From CAYSDH01 sp964429805 (GTDB taxonomy: Bacteria > Bacteroidota > Bacteroidia > Flavobacteriales_D > JABDKJ01), in contig CAYSDH010000002.1 of assembly GCA_964429805.1 (NCBI GenBank), positions 50,380 through 114,379 on the forward strand: a stretch of 64,000 nucleotides of DNA. The letters are read 5' to 3'. Position numbers and translations under genes: made by a program. Within the stretch, counting starts at the first letter, position 1. Each line of letters opens with the position of its first letter. Under the pieces are notes generated by a model, which saw only the letters and a list, made by a program, of their open reading frames with translations, was not told where the DNA came from and did no database searches. Shown piece by piece: positions 8,814 to 17,397 of this stretch.

Positions 8814-11800
8814 TCAATACTCCATATACTCATCATCATAATGAGAATAGTTAAACGGATAGTTGCGCGTACTTGAGATTAATTCTCCGATTAGAGATTC
8901 GATTTGCTCTTCAGCATCGTCTTCATCTTCTTCGAGTGTTTCAGATTTCCGAAGCACATGGAAGTCTGGCATGCTGGTCTTCTTGTCCACCATCACGATG
9001 TTTACCTTCCATTCTGGTTCTTCGTCTTTTACTGTTTCTAGTGACTTAAACACATAGGTGTCAAACTCATGCGTTCTAATTTTGTCAGTGCCTTTTGAGA
9101 CAAATGTGACCGAGTCTACCTTGGTGTTGTTCCAGCTGTTGTCACCAGACCCCCATTGGCTTTCTATGTTGCTAGACACGTATAGCCGCGGCCAGTCTAG
9201 GTCTTTTTTTGCAAGGTCAGTGCGGCCCACGGCATCTAAAAATTCATAGTCTTTGATGTCATCATCAAGGCTCAGTAAATTCTTAATCTGGCCCTCATCC
9301 ACAGCCTCACCCATGTGATGTATGTACTGGAAGTATGTCTTCTTGAGTTCCGCCTTGTCTCCATCTTCTATGGACTTGAAGAGTTGCTGCACTTCAGGAT
9401 TAGATTTGTGCGGATAGAGGAGATTCCAGTATCGGTCTAGTGTCATGTCATTATGCCATGTATAAGAATCGCTTTCAAACTCTAGTCCAGTGGACACGTC
9501 TCTTTTTGTCTTGAGCTTGGTTTGCTTAACTAGGTAGTCAACTTTGCTTGCATAGGCGCTTGGCTTTATGGCCGCACTATCAACGAGCATACTTAGAGTC
9601 AATAGCACAGGCTCTTTGTACTCATCGTAATCAATCAACTCTAGTAAGTCTGGATACATGCTTGCGGCCAGTTCTAAGTTCTCATCCATGAACCTGAAAA
9701 AGCCCTGGTGCACTGATGTGCTGATTCCTATTGGCGGCTCATTCACCACTAACTCTACGAGTTTGTCACTGGCCTTTGTCGTCTTAAATCGTAGCAGCGT
9801 GGCAAGTATTTCCATTTGAAAAACCGCACTATCTTGATTGGCCAGATACTCTGTAGCGAGTGTGTTTATCATCTCATCACTTCCATCTTCAAACCTCAAT
9901 TTGTTGTATCGCTTTTTGAAAAGCTCTAGGTCATCAGAGTCGGCTAACTTTGGCGGATTGTCTTGCAGTTTTTTATAAAAGTCAAACTGATTGTCATCTT
10001 CATAATATTCATAGTAGCCTGACACAAAATCACGGGCACTTCTATACAGCACTGTGTCTTCACCCTGAAGGTCGACCAATAGTTTCTTGTCAAATGAGAT
10101 CATGAAATCAGTGGCATTTGTGTCTTCCATGATTTCTAGATTTTCAATGAAATCATTAAACAACGGACTGAGGCCCAGTTTAGAATCATAGGCACATCGT
10201 ACAGTGATTACTCTATTTAAATCAAGTATGGCGTGCGTGGCAAATTTGATGTCAGAAAGACTGTCTGATAGCACTTGATTCATGATAAATCCGCGCTCCG
10301 TTTTTTCTACATCTCTGCTGTCAACCACCAAGTCTTTATCAAGAGTAGTGTACTCGTCAGTCTCTTTAAAGTAATCATCCCAGTCACCCATCACGTTGTA
10401 CTTCGGATAGCGATAATACTCCACATCAATACCGTCACTGGTACCCGGTGGGACTAAGGAGCTACTGTAATTATACTCACTCGTTGGGTCTTTTTCATTT
10501 GAGCCGTACATGCTAAATCCAAGCATGCCACTCATACTCGACTCTTCAAATTCGTAGGGCAGTCTGCTTTTGAAAAAACCAGCCGAGTCTACTAGTTCAA
10601 AGGTTTCTTCATATTTCGGAACATGAAGCTCAAGACTATTAAAGAAAGCTGTTCTGCCAGACTCATTCTCTCCAAAATGCTGCATCACATATATTTTCTC
10701 ACCACTAATTAAGTAGCGGGCGTGGGCAGGTTTGCCAAAGTACTCGCCATGATTTACGTCCAGTATTTTAAATCCTTTAAGCTTGCCATACTTCTCGCTT
10801 ACAATGTCCTCGTCACTGTCTTCTTCAAAAGCGAGAGCTACTTGTTTAAGAAGATACTCCTCGTCTTCAATGAGCGAATAGTCAATGGCGTTAAACTCGT
10901 ACATGTGATAGATGTCGCCATCTTGATCAACCGTTTGAGACAAATAATCGTCAGAGATTCTCGTCTCATTCGCGAACAGACAGTAGGAGGTAAGCGTGCC
11001 CGGCATATCGACAGTAAAACTGCGGTTGATGTCACTCACCACTTGACTGCTGAGGTGGCTGTTGGGCTGTATCATAAGGCTCGTGAAAAAGTGCTCACCC
11101 GCACCTTTTTTAATTTTTGACCCTGAGCCAGAAAGCCTGCAGACAAATACTTCGTAATCAGAATAAAGGATCATCGATCTCTTGTAATCACCGCGCCCCG
11201 ATTTGTGCAGAATATCAAATCCGACCATTCCATATTTCTCCACGTCTTTCTGCTTCATGATGTCACCAGGAATAACTTCGTAGAGTAACTCGGCCAATTC
11301 CGCTTTTTGCTGAACCTTGCTTTTGTTTTCGAATGGCGCTTGCGTCATAAAACGATCACAGGTAAACGTCAAACCATTTGTGATGTCCATACTCAGATAT
11401 CCGTTTGCCCGTGCAGAAGTGGATATGCCATAGGCATTGTAAGGCGTGGTAAACGATATTTGGCCATTAGGACTCTCGTAATTATTTAGCGGTCTGTTGA
11501 CACTGAGGTCTGATAATTTATCGGTGCGCTTATCATCGCGTCCTCCTCGTGCAATTGGTTTTACTGAGTACCCAAGTTCGCGCAGAAGCTCAATACAGCC
11601 CTCTTCTCCGGGCAAGTGAGCTGCACCTACTCCGGTAAAGAGCGCGCCTTGGTGCATCAACGTATCCATGCCGGCCACAAAATTGTGATTTCGCTCAATC
11701 AAGATGTACTGCTTAAATGATGCAGCTGTAGTCATCTCAGAAAGCGAATCAAGAAGATCTAAATCGCCTTTGCGATAGGCATCTTCTATTTCCTGCTGCA

Positions 11801-12452
11801 TTTTGATTTGATCAGAATAGTCAAAGTCGCGAGGCGTGTTCTTGTTGACTTCATCGCGACTTTCTTTCATGGCCTTTTCCATCAAACTCATCGAGTGGTC
11901 AAAGGTCTCAAGTCCCAATGTCTCTTTATTGAGCTTTCCTGCACATTGATAGATGAACATATCCAACCACGTGTTTTCTTCAAAGTTGCCAGAAGGGTCT
12001 TGAAATCTGAATAGCAGCGAATTAATCATCTCTGGGTCTGACCTAAACAACGACTGTATCAGAATCATGTCATTATTTTCGGGGACCATTCTCTTTTCAA
12101 ATTGATTTCCGTTTCTGCGCCCATAGTAACCGCCCGCTCCCATGGTTCTAAAGAGATTATTCATCACATCGCCACCGAGCACCGAGTCAAACCACTCTTC
12201 TGGATTCATTTCCAGTGCAACTTGGTCAACTGATTCGAGGGCCTCATAAAAGGGGTCGCCTAGATAGAATGCCACCTTATTGCTGACATGCATCGTACCA
12301 TATAAGTAAGAGGGCTTCTCAAGGCCGTTGTCGCTGATTTCCCATAGTAGGGATTGATATTTTTTCTGCGCACTGGCCGCGTTACTGAGTAACATGGTGA
12401 GTGTGAAGAGTACGAAAAAAGAGGAGGTAAGTCTCTGGGGAATTAGTTTCAT
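8814..12452 (-). CDS. TraB/GumN-type protein with a ~900-residue extension of unknown function
   Basis: From the ATG at 12450-12452 the protein has 1212 residues. It begins with a clean signal peptide (MKLIPQRLTSSFFVLFTLTM...ASAQ); the longer frame upstream would bury the signal, so I reject it. Residues about 30-310 carry the TraB/GumN pattern: LLWEISDNGLEKPSYLYGTMH, VDQVALEMNPEEW and, near the end, GALFTGVGAAHLPGEEGCIELLRELGY. TraB family proteins resemble Tiki proteases; the GTxH and GAAHLPG histidines are the likely metal or catalytic positions. Residues about 310-1212 match nothing I know. They are acidic, rich in Tyr/Asp/Ser, partly helical (KLVELV, NLELAASMYPDLLELIDYDEY) and end in HYDDEYMEY. 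Standard family members have about 280-350 residues. The alpha/beta hydrolase gene lies 86 bases upstream on the same strand. Confidence 0.75.
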   Translation of the reverse strand: MKLIPQRLTSSFFVLFTLTMLLSNAASAQKKYQSLLWEISDNGLEKPSYLYGTMHVSNKVAFYLGDPFYEALESVDQVALEMNPEEWFDSVLGGDVMNNLFRTMGAGGYYGRRNGNQFEKRMVPENNDMILIQSLFRSDPEMINSLLFRFQDPSGNFEENTWLDMFIYQCAGKLNKETLGLETFDHSMSLMEKAMKESRDEVNKNTPRDFDYSDQIKMQQEIEDAYRKGDLDLLDSLSEMTTAASFKQYILIERNHNFVAGMDTLMHQGALFTGVGAAHLPGEEGCIELLRELGYSVKPIARGGRDDKRTDKLSDLSVNRPLNNYESPNGQISFTTPYNAYGISTSARANGYLSMDITNGLTFTCDRFMTQAPFENKSKVQQKAELAELLYEVIPGDIMKQKDVEKYGMVGFDILHKSGRGDYKRSMILYSDYEVFVCRLSGSGSKIKKGAGEHFFTSLMIQPNSHLSSQVVSDINRSFTVDMPGTLTSYCLFANETRISDDYLSQTVDQDGDIYHMYEFNAIDYSLIEDEEYLLKQVALAFEEDSDEDIVSEKYGKLKGFKILDVNHGEYFGKPAHARYLISGEKIYVMQHFGENESGRTAFFNSLELHVPKYEETFELVDSAGFFKSRLPYEFEESSMSGMLGFSMYGSNEKDPTSEYNYSSSLVPPGTSDGIDVEYYRYPKYNVMGDWDDYFKETDEYTTLDKDLVVDSRDVEKTERGFIMNQVLSDSLSDIKFATHAILDLNRVITVRCAYDSKLGLSPLFNDFIENLEIMEDTNATDFMISFDKKLLVDLQGEDTVLYRSARDFVSGYYEYYEDDNQFDFYKKLQDNPPKLADSDDLELFKKRYNKLRFEDGSDEMINTLATEYLANQDSAVFQMEILATLLRFKTTKASDKLVELVVNEPPIGISTSVHQGFFRFMDENLELAASMYPDLLELIDYDEYKEPVLLTLSMLVDSAAIKPSAYASKVDYLVKQTKLKTKRDVSTGLEFESDSYTWHNDMTLDRYWNLLYPHKSNPEVQQLFKSIEDGDKAELKKTYFQYIHHMGEAVDEGQIKNLLSLDDDIKDYEFLDAVGRTDLAKKDLDWPRLYVSSNIESQWGSGDNSWNNTKVDSVTFVSKGTDKIRTHEFDTYVFKSLETVKDEEPEWKVNIVMVDKKTSMPDFHVLRKSETLEEDEDDAEEQIESLIGELISSTRNYPFNYSHYDDEYMEY

Positions 12453-12538
12453 TGCACGATGTAAGAGTCCCAAGATAGAGCCATTCGTGCGATTTTGAAA
12501 ATTATTAAGGCAAGTTTGTTTTTGGTGATTTTCACCTC

Positions 12539-13339
12539 TTAGGAGAAAACAGAGCACTTCGAAATCCAATCTCCGAGGTACTCATTAAATTCCTTCGGAT
12601 GCTCCATCATCGGGGCATGACCGCACTTTTCTATCCAGTATAAGGTAGAGTCGGGCAAGTTTTGGTCAAATTCTACCGCCACTTCTGGGGGGGTAATCGT
12701 GTCATTCTTCCCCCATATGAGGCAGACCGGCATTTTGTAATTAGGCACTTCCTTTGACATATTATGCCTGATGGCAGACTTGGCTATGCTGAGTATGCGA
12801 ATGACTTTCTCACGGTTGTTGACCGCCTCGTGGCATTCGTCCACCAGCTCATCAGTCACCATGTTTGGGTCATAAAAAGTCAGTGCAATTTTTTCTTTGA
12901 GATAACTCTTGTCTTCTCTACGCGGAAAAGTTCCGCCAAATGCGTTTTCATACAATCCTGAGCTACCTGACAACACCATGCTACTCACCTTTTCTGGATG
13001 CTTGTTGGCATAGACCAACCCGACATGGCCTCCGAGCGAGTTGCCAAGCAGATTAACCTTGTCATATCCCTTATGCTCTATAAAGTCATGCAAGTGCTCG
13101 GCCAAGGATTTGACAGAAGTCTTGAGCATGGGCAGATCGTAGATAGGCAGCTTAGGAATAACTACGGTGTGGTTTTTCTTTAAGAAATCAGTGACTTCTT
13201 TAAAGTTACTCAGCGCACCAAAGAGTCCGTGAAGCAAGATGAAGACAGGTCCGCTGCCTTCTTCCACATAAGAGAACTTACCCTCTGTAATCAGTTGATC
13301 ATCAAGATTGGTGTAGAAACTGTCGCCTGTTTGACTCAT
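12539..13339 (-). CDS. Alpha/beta hydrolase
   Basis: This 266-residue cytosolic hydrolase of the alpha/beta fold has no signal peptide. The oxyanion region HGLFGALSNF is near residue 37. The nucleophile elbow GNSLGGH has Ser101, the acid is in IWGKNDTITPPE (about Asp213) and the catalytic His is in EKCGHAPMMEHP (about His241). All three triad residues are in the usual order. The sequence resembles the MenH/esterase-like group, but the substrate cannot be named. A -7 element (13344-13351) sits only a few bases before the ATG, so the mRNA may be nearly leaderless. The TraB-type gene follows on the same strand. Confidence 0.85.
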   Translation of the reverse strand: MSQTGDSFYTNLDDQLITEGKFSYVEEGSGPVFILLHGLFGALSNFKEVTDFLKKNHTVVIPKLPIYDLPMLKTSVKSLAEHLHDFIEHKGYDKVNLLGNSLGGHVGLVYANKHPEKVSSMVLSGSSGLYENAFGGTFPRREDKSYLKEKIALTFYDPNMVTDELVDECHEAVNNREKVIRILSIAKSAIRHNMSKEVPNYKMPVCLIWGKNDTITPPEVAVEFDQNLPDSTLYWIEKCGHAPMMEHPKEFNEYLGDWISKCSVFS

Positions 13340-13343
13340 GGCT

Positions 13344-13351
13344 CAAAGGTA
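13344..13351 (-). promoter_or_regulatory. -7 promoter element for the alpha/beta hydrolase gene
   Basis: On the minus strand this reads TACCTTTG, a full TAnnTTTG match. It ends 4 bases from the ATG, implying a very short or absent leader if used. Confidence 0.4.
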
Positions 13352-13444
13352 AATTTTTGTACGCATGCCTTAGACTGAAACTGAGAATCTACCAACCACG
13401 AGCACTGTGAAAAGATGAAAATTAGATTGAGACAAAAAAATCAA

Positions 13445-14863
13445 TCAGGCCAACACGCCAGCAATTACTCCCGTCATAAAGCAAGCCAGTGTACCACCTA
13501 TCATGGCTTGCAGCCCCAGCTCGGTGAGCGTCTGTCTTTGACTTGGTGCAATGGCGCCAATTCCCCCAATCTGGATTCCGATACTCGAGAAATTGGCAAA
13601 TCCGCAAAGGGCATACGTTGCAATAATCCAAGATTTCTTGTGTGTCAACTCAGCACTTGGAAGATTTGCATAGGCAATGAACTCATTGATAATGGTCTTT
13701 GTGCCGAGCAGTTCACCCACTGACATGGCGTCTACCCATGGCACGCCCAATAGCCATGCGAGTGGCGCGAAGAACAGTCCAAAAACATATTCAAGACTCA
13801 GTTTGTCAAAGCTTCCGCCTACCCACTCTTTTAGGTCAGGGTCAAACTGTCCTCCTGTAGATTCTGAAATAATACCATTGAGCCCTGTGTAGTATCCTAT
13901 CCAATCTCCAAGTATGTAATTGCACATGGCAATCATGGCGATAAAAACCAGGAGCATTGCTCCAACATTCACTGCTAGTTTTATACCGTCTGTCGTTCCG
14001 TTGGTAATGGCGTCAAGTATGTTGTTCCCGGCTTTCTCTGGTGAGATGTCAAGTTGAGTGTTGAGTTTGTCTTTTTCATCTTCAGGGTAGATGATTTTTG
14101 AAAAGACGATAGCCGCAGGGGCAGATATAATAGAGGCAGTCAATAAGTGTATGGCATACTCATCGCCAAGAAATCCGATAAAGGCCGCGAAGACTCCTCC
14201 TGCTATGGTGGCCATTCCGCCTGTCATCAAGCAGAGTATCTCTGACTTGGTCATGTTCTCTAAGTATGGCTTAACCACCAGCGGAGCTTCTGTCTGACCT
14301 ATAAAAACGTTGGCTGCTGCAGCAAGACTTTCTGCACCTGACATGTGCATGACTTTAGACATGACCCAAGCCAGACCGTAGACTATCTTTTGAAGGATGC
14401 CGAGGTAGTATAGTAAGGAAGAGAATGCCGCGAAAAACACGATAGTGGGCAGCACTTTAAAGGCAAAAATGTACCCGATGGTAAAGGCATCGTTTCCATC
14501 GGCCACGTTTTCTACAATGAGATAATTAGGCCAAGCGCCAAAAATAAAATTGGCACCAGCCTCTGTAAAGGCCAATATCTGAATGAAAAATTCAGCCACC
14601 TGGTTGAACACCCAATACACCTGTGGAACTTTTAAAATAGCTACGGCCAGAAAAATCTGGAGCAAGATGCCTTTGAGCACCAAGGCCCAGTCCACACCTT
14701 TTCTGTTTACACTAACCGTCCACGCGATACCGATCAAAACCGCCATGCCCAGCAGGCCCCGCAGTATATCCATCAGCAGGTTTCCATCATTGACTAAAAG
14801 CCCGTCTTGCGCAGAACAAAAGAGTGGTGACAACAACAGAAATGCTGAAAAAAGTTTTTTCAT
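13445..14863 (-). CDS. nupC: Concentrative nucleoside transporter (NupC/CNT family)
   Basis: This 472-residue inner-membrane cation:nucleoside symporter imports nucleosides. It has many hydrophobic helices. CNT signatures are visible: VFIGQTEAPLVVKPYLENMTKSE near residue 190, MTGGMATIAGGVFAAFIGFL, SAPAAIVFSKIIYPE, GTKTIINEFIAYANL and CGFANFSSIGIQIGGIGAIAP. The extra N-terminal segment MKKLFSAFLLLSPLFCSAQDG resembles a cleavable signal peptide, as I recall for Bacteroidota members. It follows the bifunctional nuclease gene (42-base gap) in what looks like one transcript. The two deoxynucleoside kinases elsewhere in the window fit a nucleoside-salvage lifestyle. Confidence 0.92.
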   Translation of the reverse strand: MKKLFSAFLLLSPLFCSAQDGLLVNDGNLLMDILRGLLGMAVLIGIAWTVSVNRKGVDWALVLKGILLQIFLAVAILKVPQVYWVFNQVAEFFIQILAFTEAGANFIFGAWPNYLIVENVADGNDAFTIGYIFAFKVLPTIVFFAAFSSLLYYLGILQKIVYGLAWVMSKVMHMSGAESLAAAANVFIGQTEAPLVVKPYLENMTKSEILCLMTGGMATIAGGVFAAFIGFLGDEYAIHLLTASIISAPAAIVFSKIIYPEDEKDKLNTQLDISPEKAGNNILDAITNGTTDGIKLAVNVGAMLLVFIAMIAMCNYILGDWIGYYTGLNGIISESTGGQFDPDLKEWVGGSFDKLSLEYVFGLFFAPLAWLLGVPWVDAMSVGELLGTKTIINEFIAYANLPSAELTHKKSWIIATYALCGFANFSSIGIQIGGIGAIAPSQRQTLTELGLQAMIGGTLACFMTGVIAGVLA

Positions 14864-14905
14864 GTGATCAAATAGATGACCAGTATAGGAAATATCCTTG
14901 GAAGA

Positions 14906-15508
14906 TTAGTTACTCTTCGAGCGCTTATTAATCTCATCCCTTAATTTGGAAGCGCGCTCATAGTCTTCTCGACTAATGGCATCTTCCAGTTCGGCATTGA
15001 GATCGTCAAGTGACTTTTGCTCGTCTGTAGCTACAACTGGCGCGATTTCTTCAAGGTCAAAGTCTGTTCCGCCTTCTACTTCGGCAGACATTTCGTCATC
15101 GAGAATGATGCCCGCAGAGCTGAGTATAAATTCATAGGTAGAGATAGGACAACTAAATCGTACAGCCAAGGCCACAGCATCAGAAGTCCTGGCGTCAATT
15201 TCTCTTTCTACGCCAAGTCCGTCTTTGCAAATAAGCTTGGCAAAGAAGATTCCTTCCACCAAGTTATAGACGATAACTTCTTGCATCTCGATGTTAAACT
15301 CGTCAGAAAAATTCTTGAACAGGTCATGCGTCAAGGGTCTACTTGGCGTCATGTTTTCCATTTCTATGGCAATGGCCTGTGCCTCAAAACCACCAATTAT
15401 AATGGGCAGGCGTCTCTTTCCGGCACTCTCTTTTAAGATAAGCGCGTAGGCTCCAGACTGGGTCTGGCTGTATGAAAGTCCGAGAATTTCGAGTTGTATT
15501 TTCTCCAT
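14906..15508 (-). CDS. Bifunctional nuclease family protein with C-terminal UVR motif
   Basis: This is a 200-residue cytosolic protein. Residues 1-135 are the bifunctional-nuclease (BFN/DUF151) domain: LGLSYSQTQSGAYALILKESAG, LPIIIGGFEAQAIAIEMEN and REIDARTSDAVALAVRFSCPI. Residues about 163-195 form a UvrB/UvrC-type helical pair (LNAELEDAISREDYERASKLRDEI), known to mediate protein contacts. This two-domain layout is common in Bacteroidota. DNase and RNase activity is reported for plant relatives; the bacterial role is unclear. A promoter box at 15546-15553 lies just upstream, so the nuclease and nupC may have their own transcript besides read-through from etfBA. Confidence 0.88.
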   Translation of the reverse strand: MEKIQLEILGLSYSQTQSGAYALILKESAGKRRLPIIIGGFEAQAIAIEMENMTPSRPLTHDLFKNFSDEFNIEMQEVIVYNLVEGIFFAKLICKDGLGVEREIDARTSDAVALAVRFSCPISTYEFILSSAGIILDDEMSAEVEGGTDFDLEEIAPVVATDEQKSLDDLNAELEDAISREDYERASKLRDEINKRSKSN

Positions 15509-15545
15509 GCAGAGCTGTTGTCTAACCTAAGAGTCAGAGCTTGCG

Positions 15546-15553
15546 CAAAAGTA
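15546..15553 (-). promoter_or_regulatory. -7 promoter element for bifunctional nuclease-nupC
   Basis: On the minus strand this reads TACTTTTG (full TAnnTTTG match). It sits in the 51-base gap after etfA, about 38 bases before the nuclease ATG. Confidence 0.45.
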
Positions 15554-15559
15554 AATAAA

Positions 15560-16495
15560 TCAGCCTTTGAATGCTTTAATCGCTGCAGTCAATTTTGGGA
15601 CAACCTCAAAGGCATCTCCGACCACTCCGTAATCTGCTGCCTTGAAAAAAGGAGCCTCGGAGTCAGTGTTGACCACGACCATCACCTTACTCTGATTCAC
15701 ACCAGCCAAGTGCTGTATAGCACCTGATATACCAATGGCGATGTACAAGTTTGGTCTAATAGCGACACCTGTTTGACCTACGTGCTCGTGGTGAGGACGC
15801 CAGCCAATGTCAGCTACTGGACGGCTGCAGGCTGTGGCTGCGCCAAGTAAATCGGCCAATTCTTCAACCATGCCCCAGTTCTCTGGTCCTTTCAGACCAC
15901 GACCTGCAGACACCACTAATTCTGCCTCTGGAAGTGCGATTGAGCCAGAGCGTTTCTTCGTGTCTTTCACAGTAATCCTTCTGCTTCCAACTTCAGCACT
16001 AAATTCTTCTACAGCGGCCGCAGCATCACTTGCTTCGACAGGAATGGAATTAGGGATGAGGTTTATGACTTTTTTTGCAGTGGTGACACGCTCAGTCGCA
16101 AATGCTTTTCCTGAAAATACAGGCTTTCTGATGCCATCTCCTTCTGGCAGTGCATTTGCTCCAGAGACTAGTCCGGCCTTCATTCTGGCGCTAATGCGCG
16201 GTGCGACAGCTTTACCTACTAAGTCCATGCAGCATATCACCGTGTTGGCGCCACATGAGTCAGCAGCAGCAGCTACTAATTTTGACATCTGACCTTCGTC
16301 TGGGTCAGTCACAGCGCTGGCTTTGAGTACCTTACTGGCTCCGTGTGCAGCGAGTTTATTAAGCTCCTCATCAGAAGGTGACCCGTAAGTGACGGCCGTT
16401 ACTTCTGCGCCAGTTTTCTTTCCGTATGAGCAGGCCTCTAAGACTCCTTTTGGAAATGAGCCATCTATGTGGTGTGCGAATACTAATGTTGACAT
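15560..16495 (-). CDS. etfA: Electron transfer flavoprotein subunit alpha
   Basis: EtfA (311 residues) binds FAD and, with EtfB, passes electrons from acyl-CoA and related dehydrogenases towards the respiratory chain. The C-terminal FAD-binding domain is clear: VVSAGRGLKGPENWGMVEEL, ACSRPVADIGW, HEHVGQTGVAIRPNLYIAIG, ISGAIQHLAGVNQSKVMVVV and TDSEAPFFKAADYGVVGD. It lies 17 bases downstream of etfB on the same strand and forms a standard etfBA pair. The identification is secure; the dehydrogenase partners are not in this window. Confidence 0.96.
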   Translation of the reverse strand: MSTLVFAHHIDGSFPKGVLEACSYGKKTGAEVTAVTYGSPSDEELNKLAAHGASKVLKASAVTDPDEGQMSKLVAAAADSCGANTVICCMDLVGKAVAPRISARMKAGLVSGANALPEGDGIRKPVFSGKAFATERVTTAKKVINLIPNSIPVEASDAAAAVEEFSAEVGSRRITVKDTKKRSGSIALPEAELVVSAGRGLKGPENWGMVEELADLLGAATACSRPVADIGWRPHHEHVGQTGVAIRPNLYIAIGISGAIQHLAGVNQSKVMVVVNTDSEAPFFKAADYGVVGDAFEVVPKLTAAIKAFKG

Positions 16496-16512
16496 ATTTC
16501 TATTGAGTTTTG

Positions 16513-17253
16513 TTAGATGACTTTGGCCTCTTCATGAAGCAACTTTACCAGCTCGGCCATGTTGTCTGCATCGATATACTTGCAGTCCGACTTGGCAGGC
16601 GGGAGACTATAAGACACTGTTTCAGTCAAAGCGGCTACCTCGGCAGCAGCAATTACTTCAAGTGGCTTGCTTCGTGCAGCCATAATTCCTCTCATGTTAG
16701 GTATACGTTGCTCGGCCATACCCTTTGCTGCGCTCAGTACAAAAGCACCGTTCACTTCCACTACTTCTGTGCCGCCTGGGATTTCTCGCTCCACAGATGC
16801 GGTTCCAGCATTCACGTCTAGTTTTGATGCCATTGAGATATACGGCAGGTCAAGCAATTCTGCAACCATACCGCCAACTTGAGAACCATTATAATCGATG
16901 GTCTCCTTACCACAGAGTATCATGTCAAAAGATTTGTCTTTCGCATATTCTGCAATCTGGGCAGCAGTGTAGAAAGCGTCTTTTGCAGGCGCATCGATAC
17001 GCACTGCATTATCAGCACCTATGGCGAGAGCTTTTCTTATAATAGGGTCATTGTCGGCACCTCCAACAGTAATCGAAGTAACTGTACCTCCGCTGGCCTC
17101 TTTGAGCTCAAGACCTCTAACCAGTGCATACCACTCGTCATACGGGTTGACAATAAATTGGACTCCGTTCTCATCAAACTTCGTGTCACCATCAGTAAAT
17201 GCGATGCGCGAAGTCGTGTCTGGAACCTTACTTATACAGACTAATATTTTCAT
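16513..17253 (-). CDS. etfB: Electron transfer flavoprotein subunit beta
   Basis: EtfB (246 residues) is the AMP-binding partner of EtfA. Typical segments are MKILVCISKVPDTTSRI, FIVNPYDEWYALVRGLELKE, GADNAVRIDA, MILCGKETIDYNGSQVGGMV and the recognition-loop region RIPNMRGIMAARSKPLEV. It is the first gene of the minus-strand etfB-etfA unit. A full promoter box at 17284-17291 lies about 30 bases upstream, and pdhB is divergent, so the intergenic region 17254-17397 serves both directions. Confidence 0.96.
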   Translation of the reverse strand: MKILVCISKVPDTTSRIAFTDGDTKFDENGVQFIVNPYDEWYALVRGLELKEASGGTVTSITVGGADNDPIIRKALAIGADNAVRIDAPAKDAFYTAAQIAEYAKDKSFDMILCGKETIDYNGSQVGGMVAELLDLPYISMASKLDVNAGTASVEREIPGGTEVVEVNGAFVLSAAKGMAEQRIPNMRGIMAARSKPLEVIAAAEVAALTETVSYSLPPAKSDCKYIDADNMAELVKLLHEEAKVI

Positions 17254-17283
17254 GAATTCTAACTTGTTTATCTAGAAGCGGTG

Positions 17284-17291
17284 CAAAGGTA
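17284..17291 (-). promoter_or_regulatory. -7 promoter element for etfBA
   Basis: On the minus strand this reads TACCTTTG, a full TAnnTTTG match, 31 bases before the etfB ATG. Confidence 0.55.
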
Positions 17292-17369
17292 GCAAGTCGA
17301 CCGTCATTGCGAAGAAGTGACGCTGATTTTTACTCCTAATATGGTCGAGGCTGAAAAGCTCATTATTCC

Positions 17370-17377
17370 TACATTTG
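17370..17377 (+). promoter_or_regulatory. -7 promoter element for pdhB
   Basis: TACATTTG is a full match, 20 bases before the ATG at 17398. Its position supports the short pdhB start over the longer upstream frame. Confidence 0.5.
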
Positions 17378-17397
17378 CACTCCAAATTATCGAGCAG

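Noticed and set aside
12453..12569. Longer N-terminus for the TraB-type protein
   Set aside because: The added 39 codons are polar, overlap the end of the neighbouring hydrolase gene and mask the signal peptide.
15017..15436. 139-codon plus-strand frame opposite the bifunctional nuclease
   Set aside because: Antisense shadow of a recognised gene; no promoter or domain.
15807..16292. 161-codon plus-strand frame opposite etfA
   Set aside because: It lies wholly within etfA, has biased Ala/Ser composition and no family resemblance.
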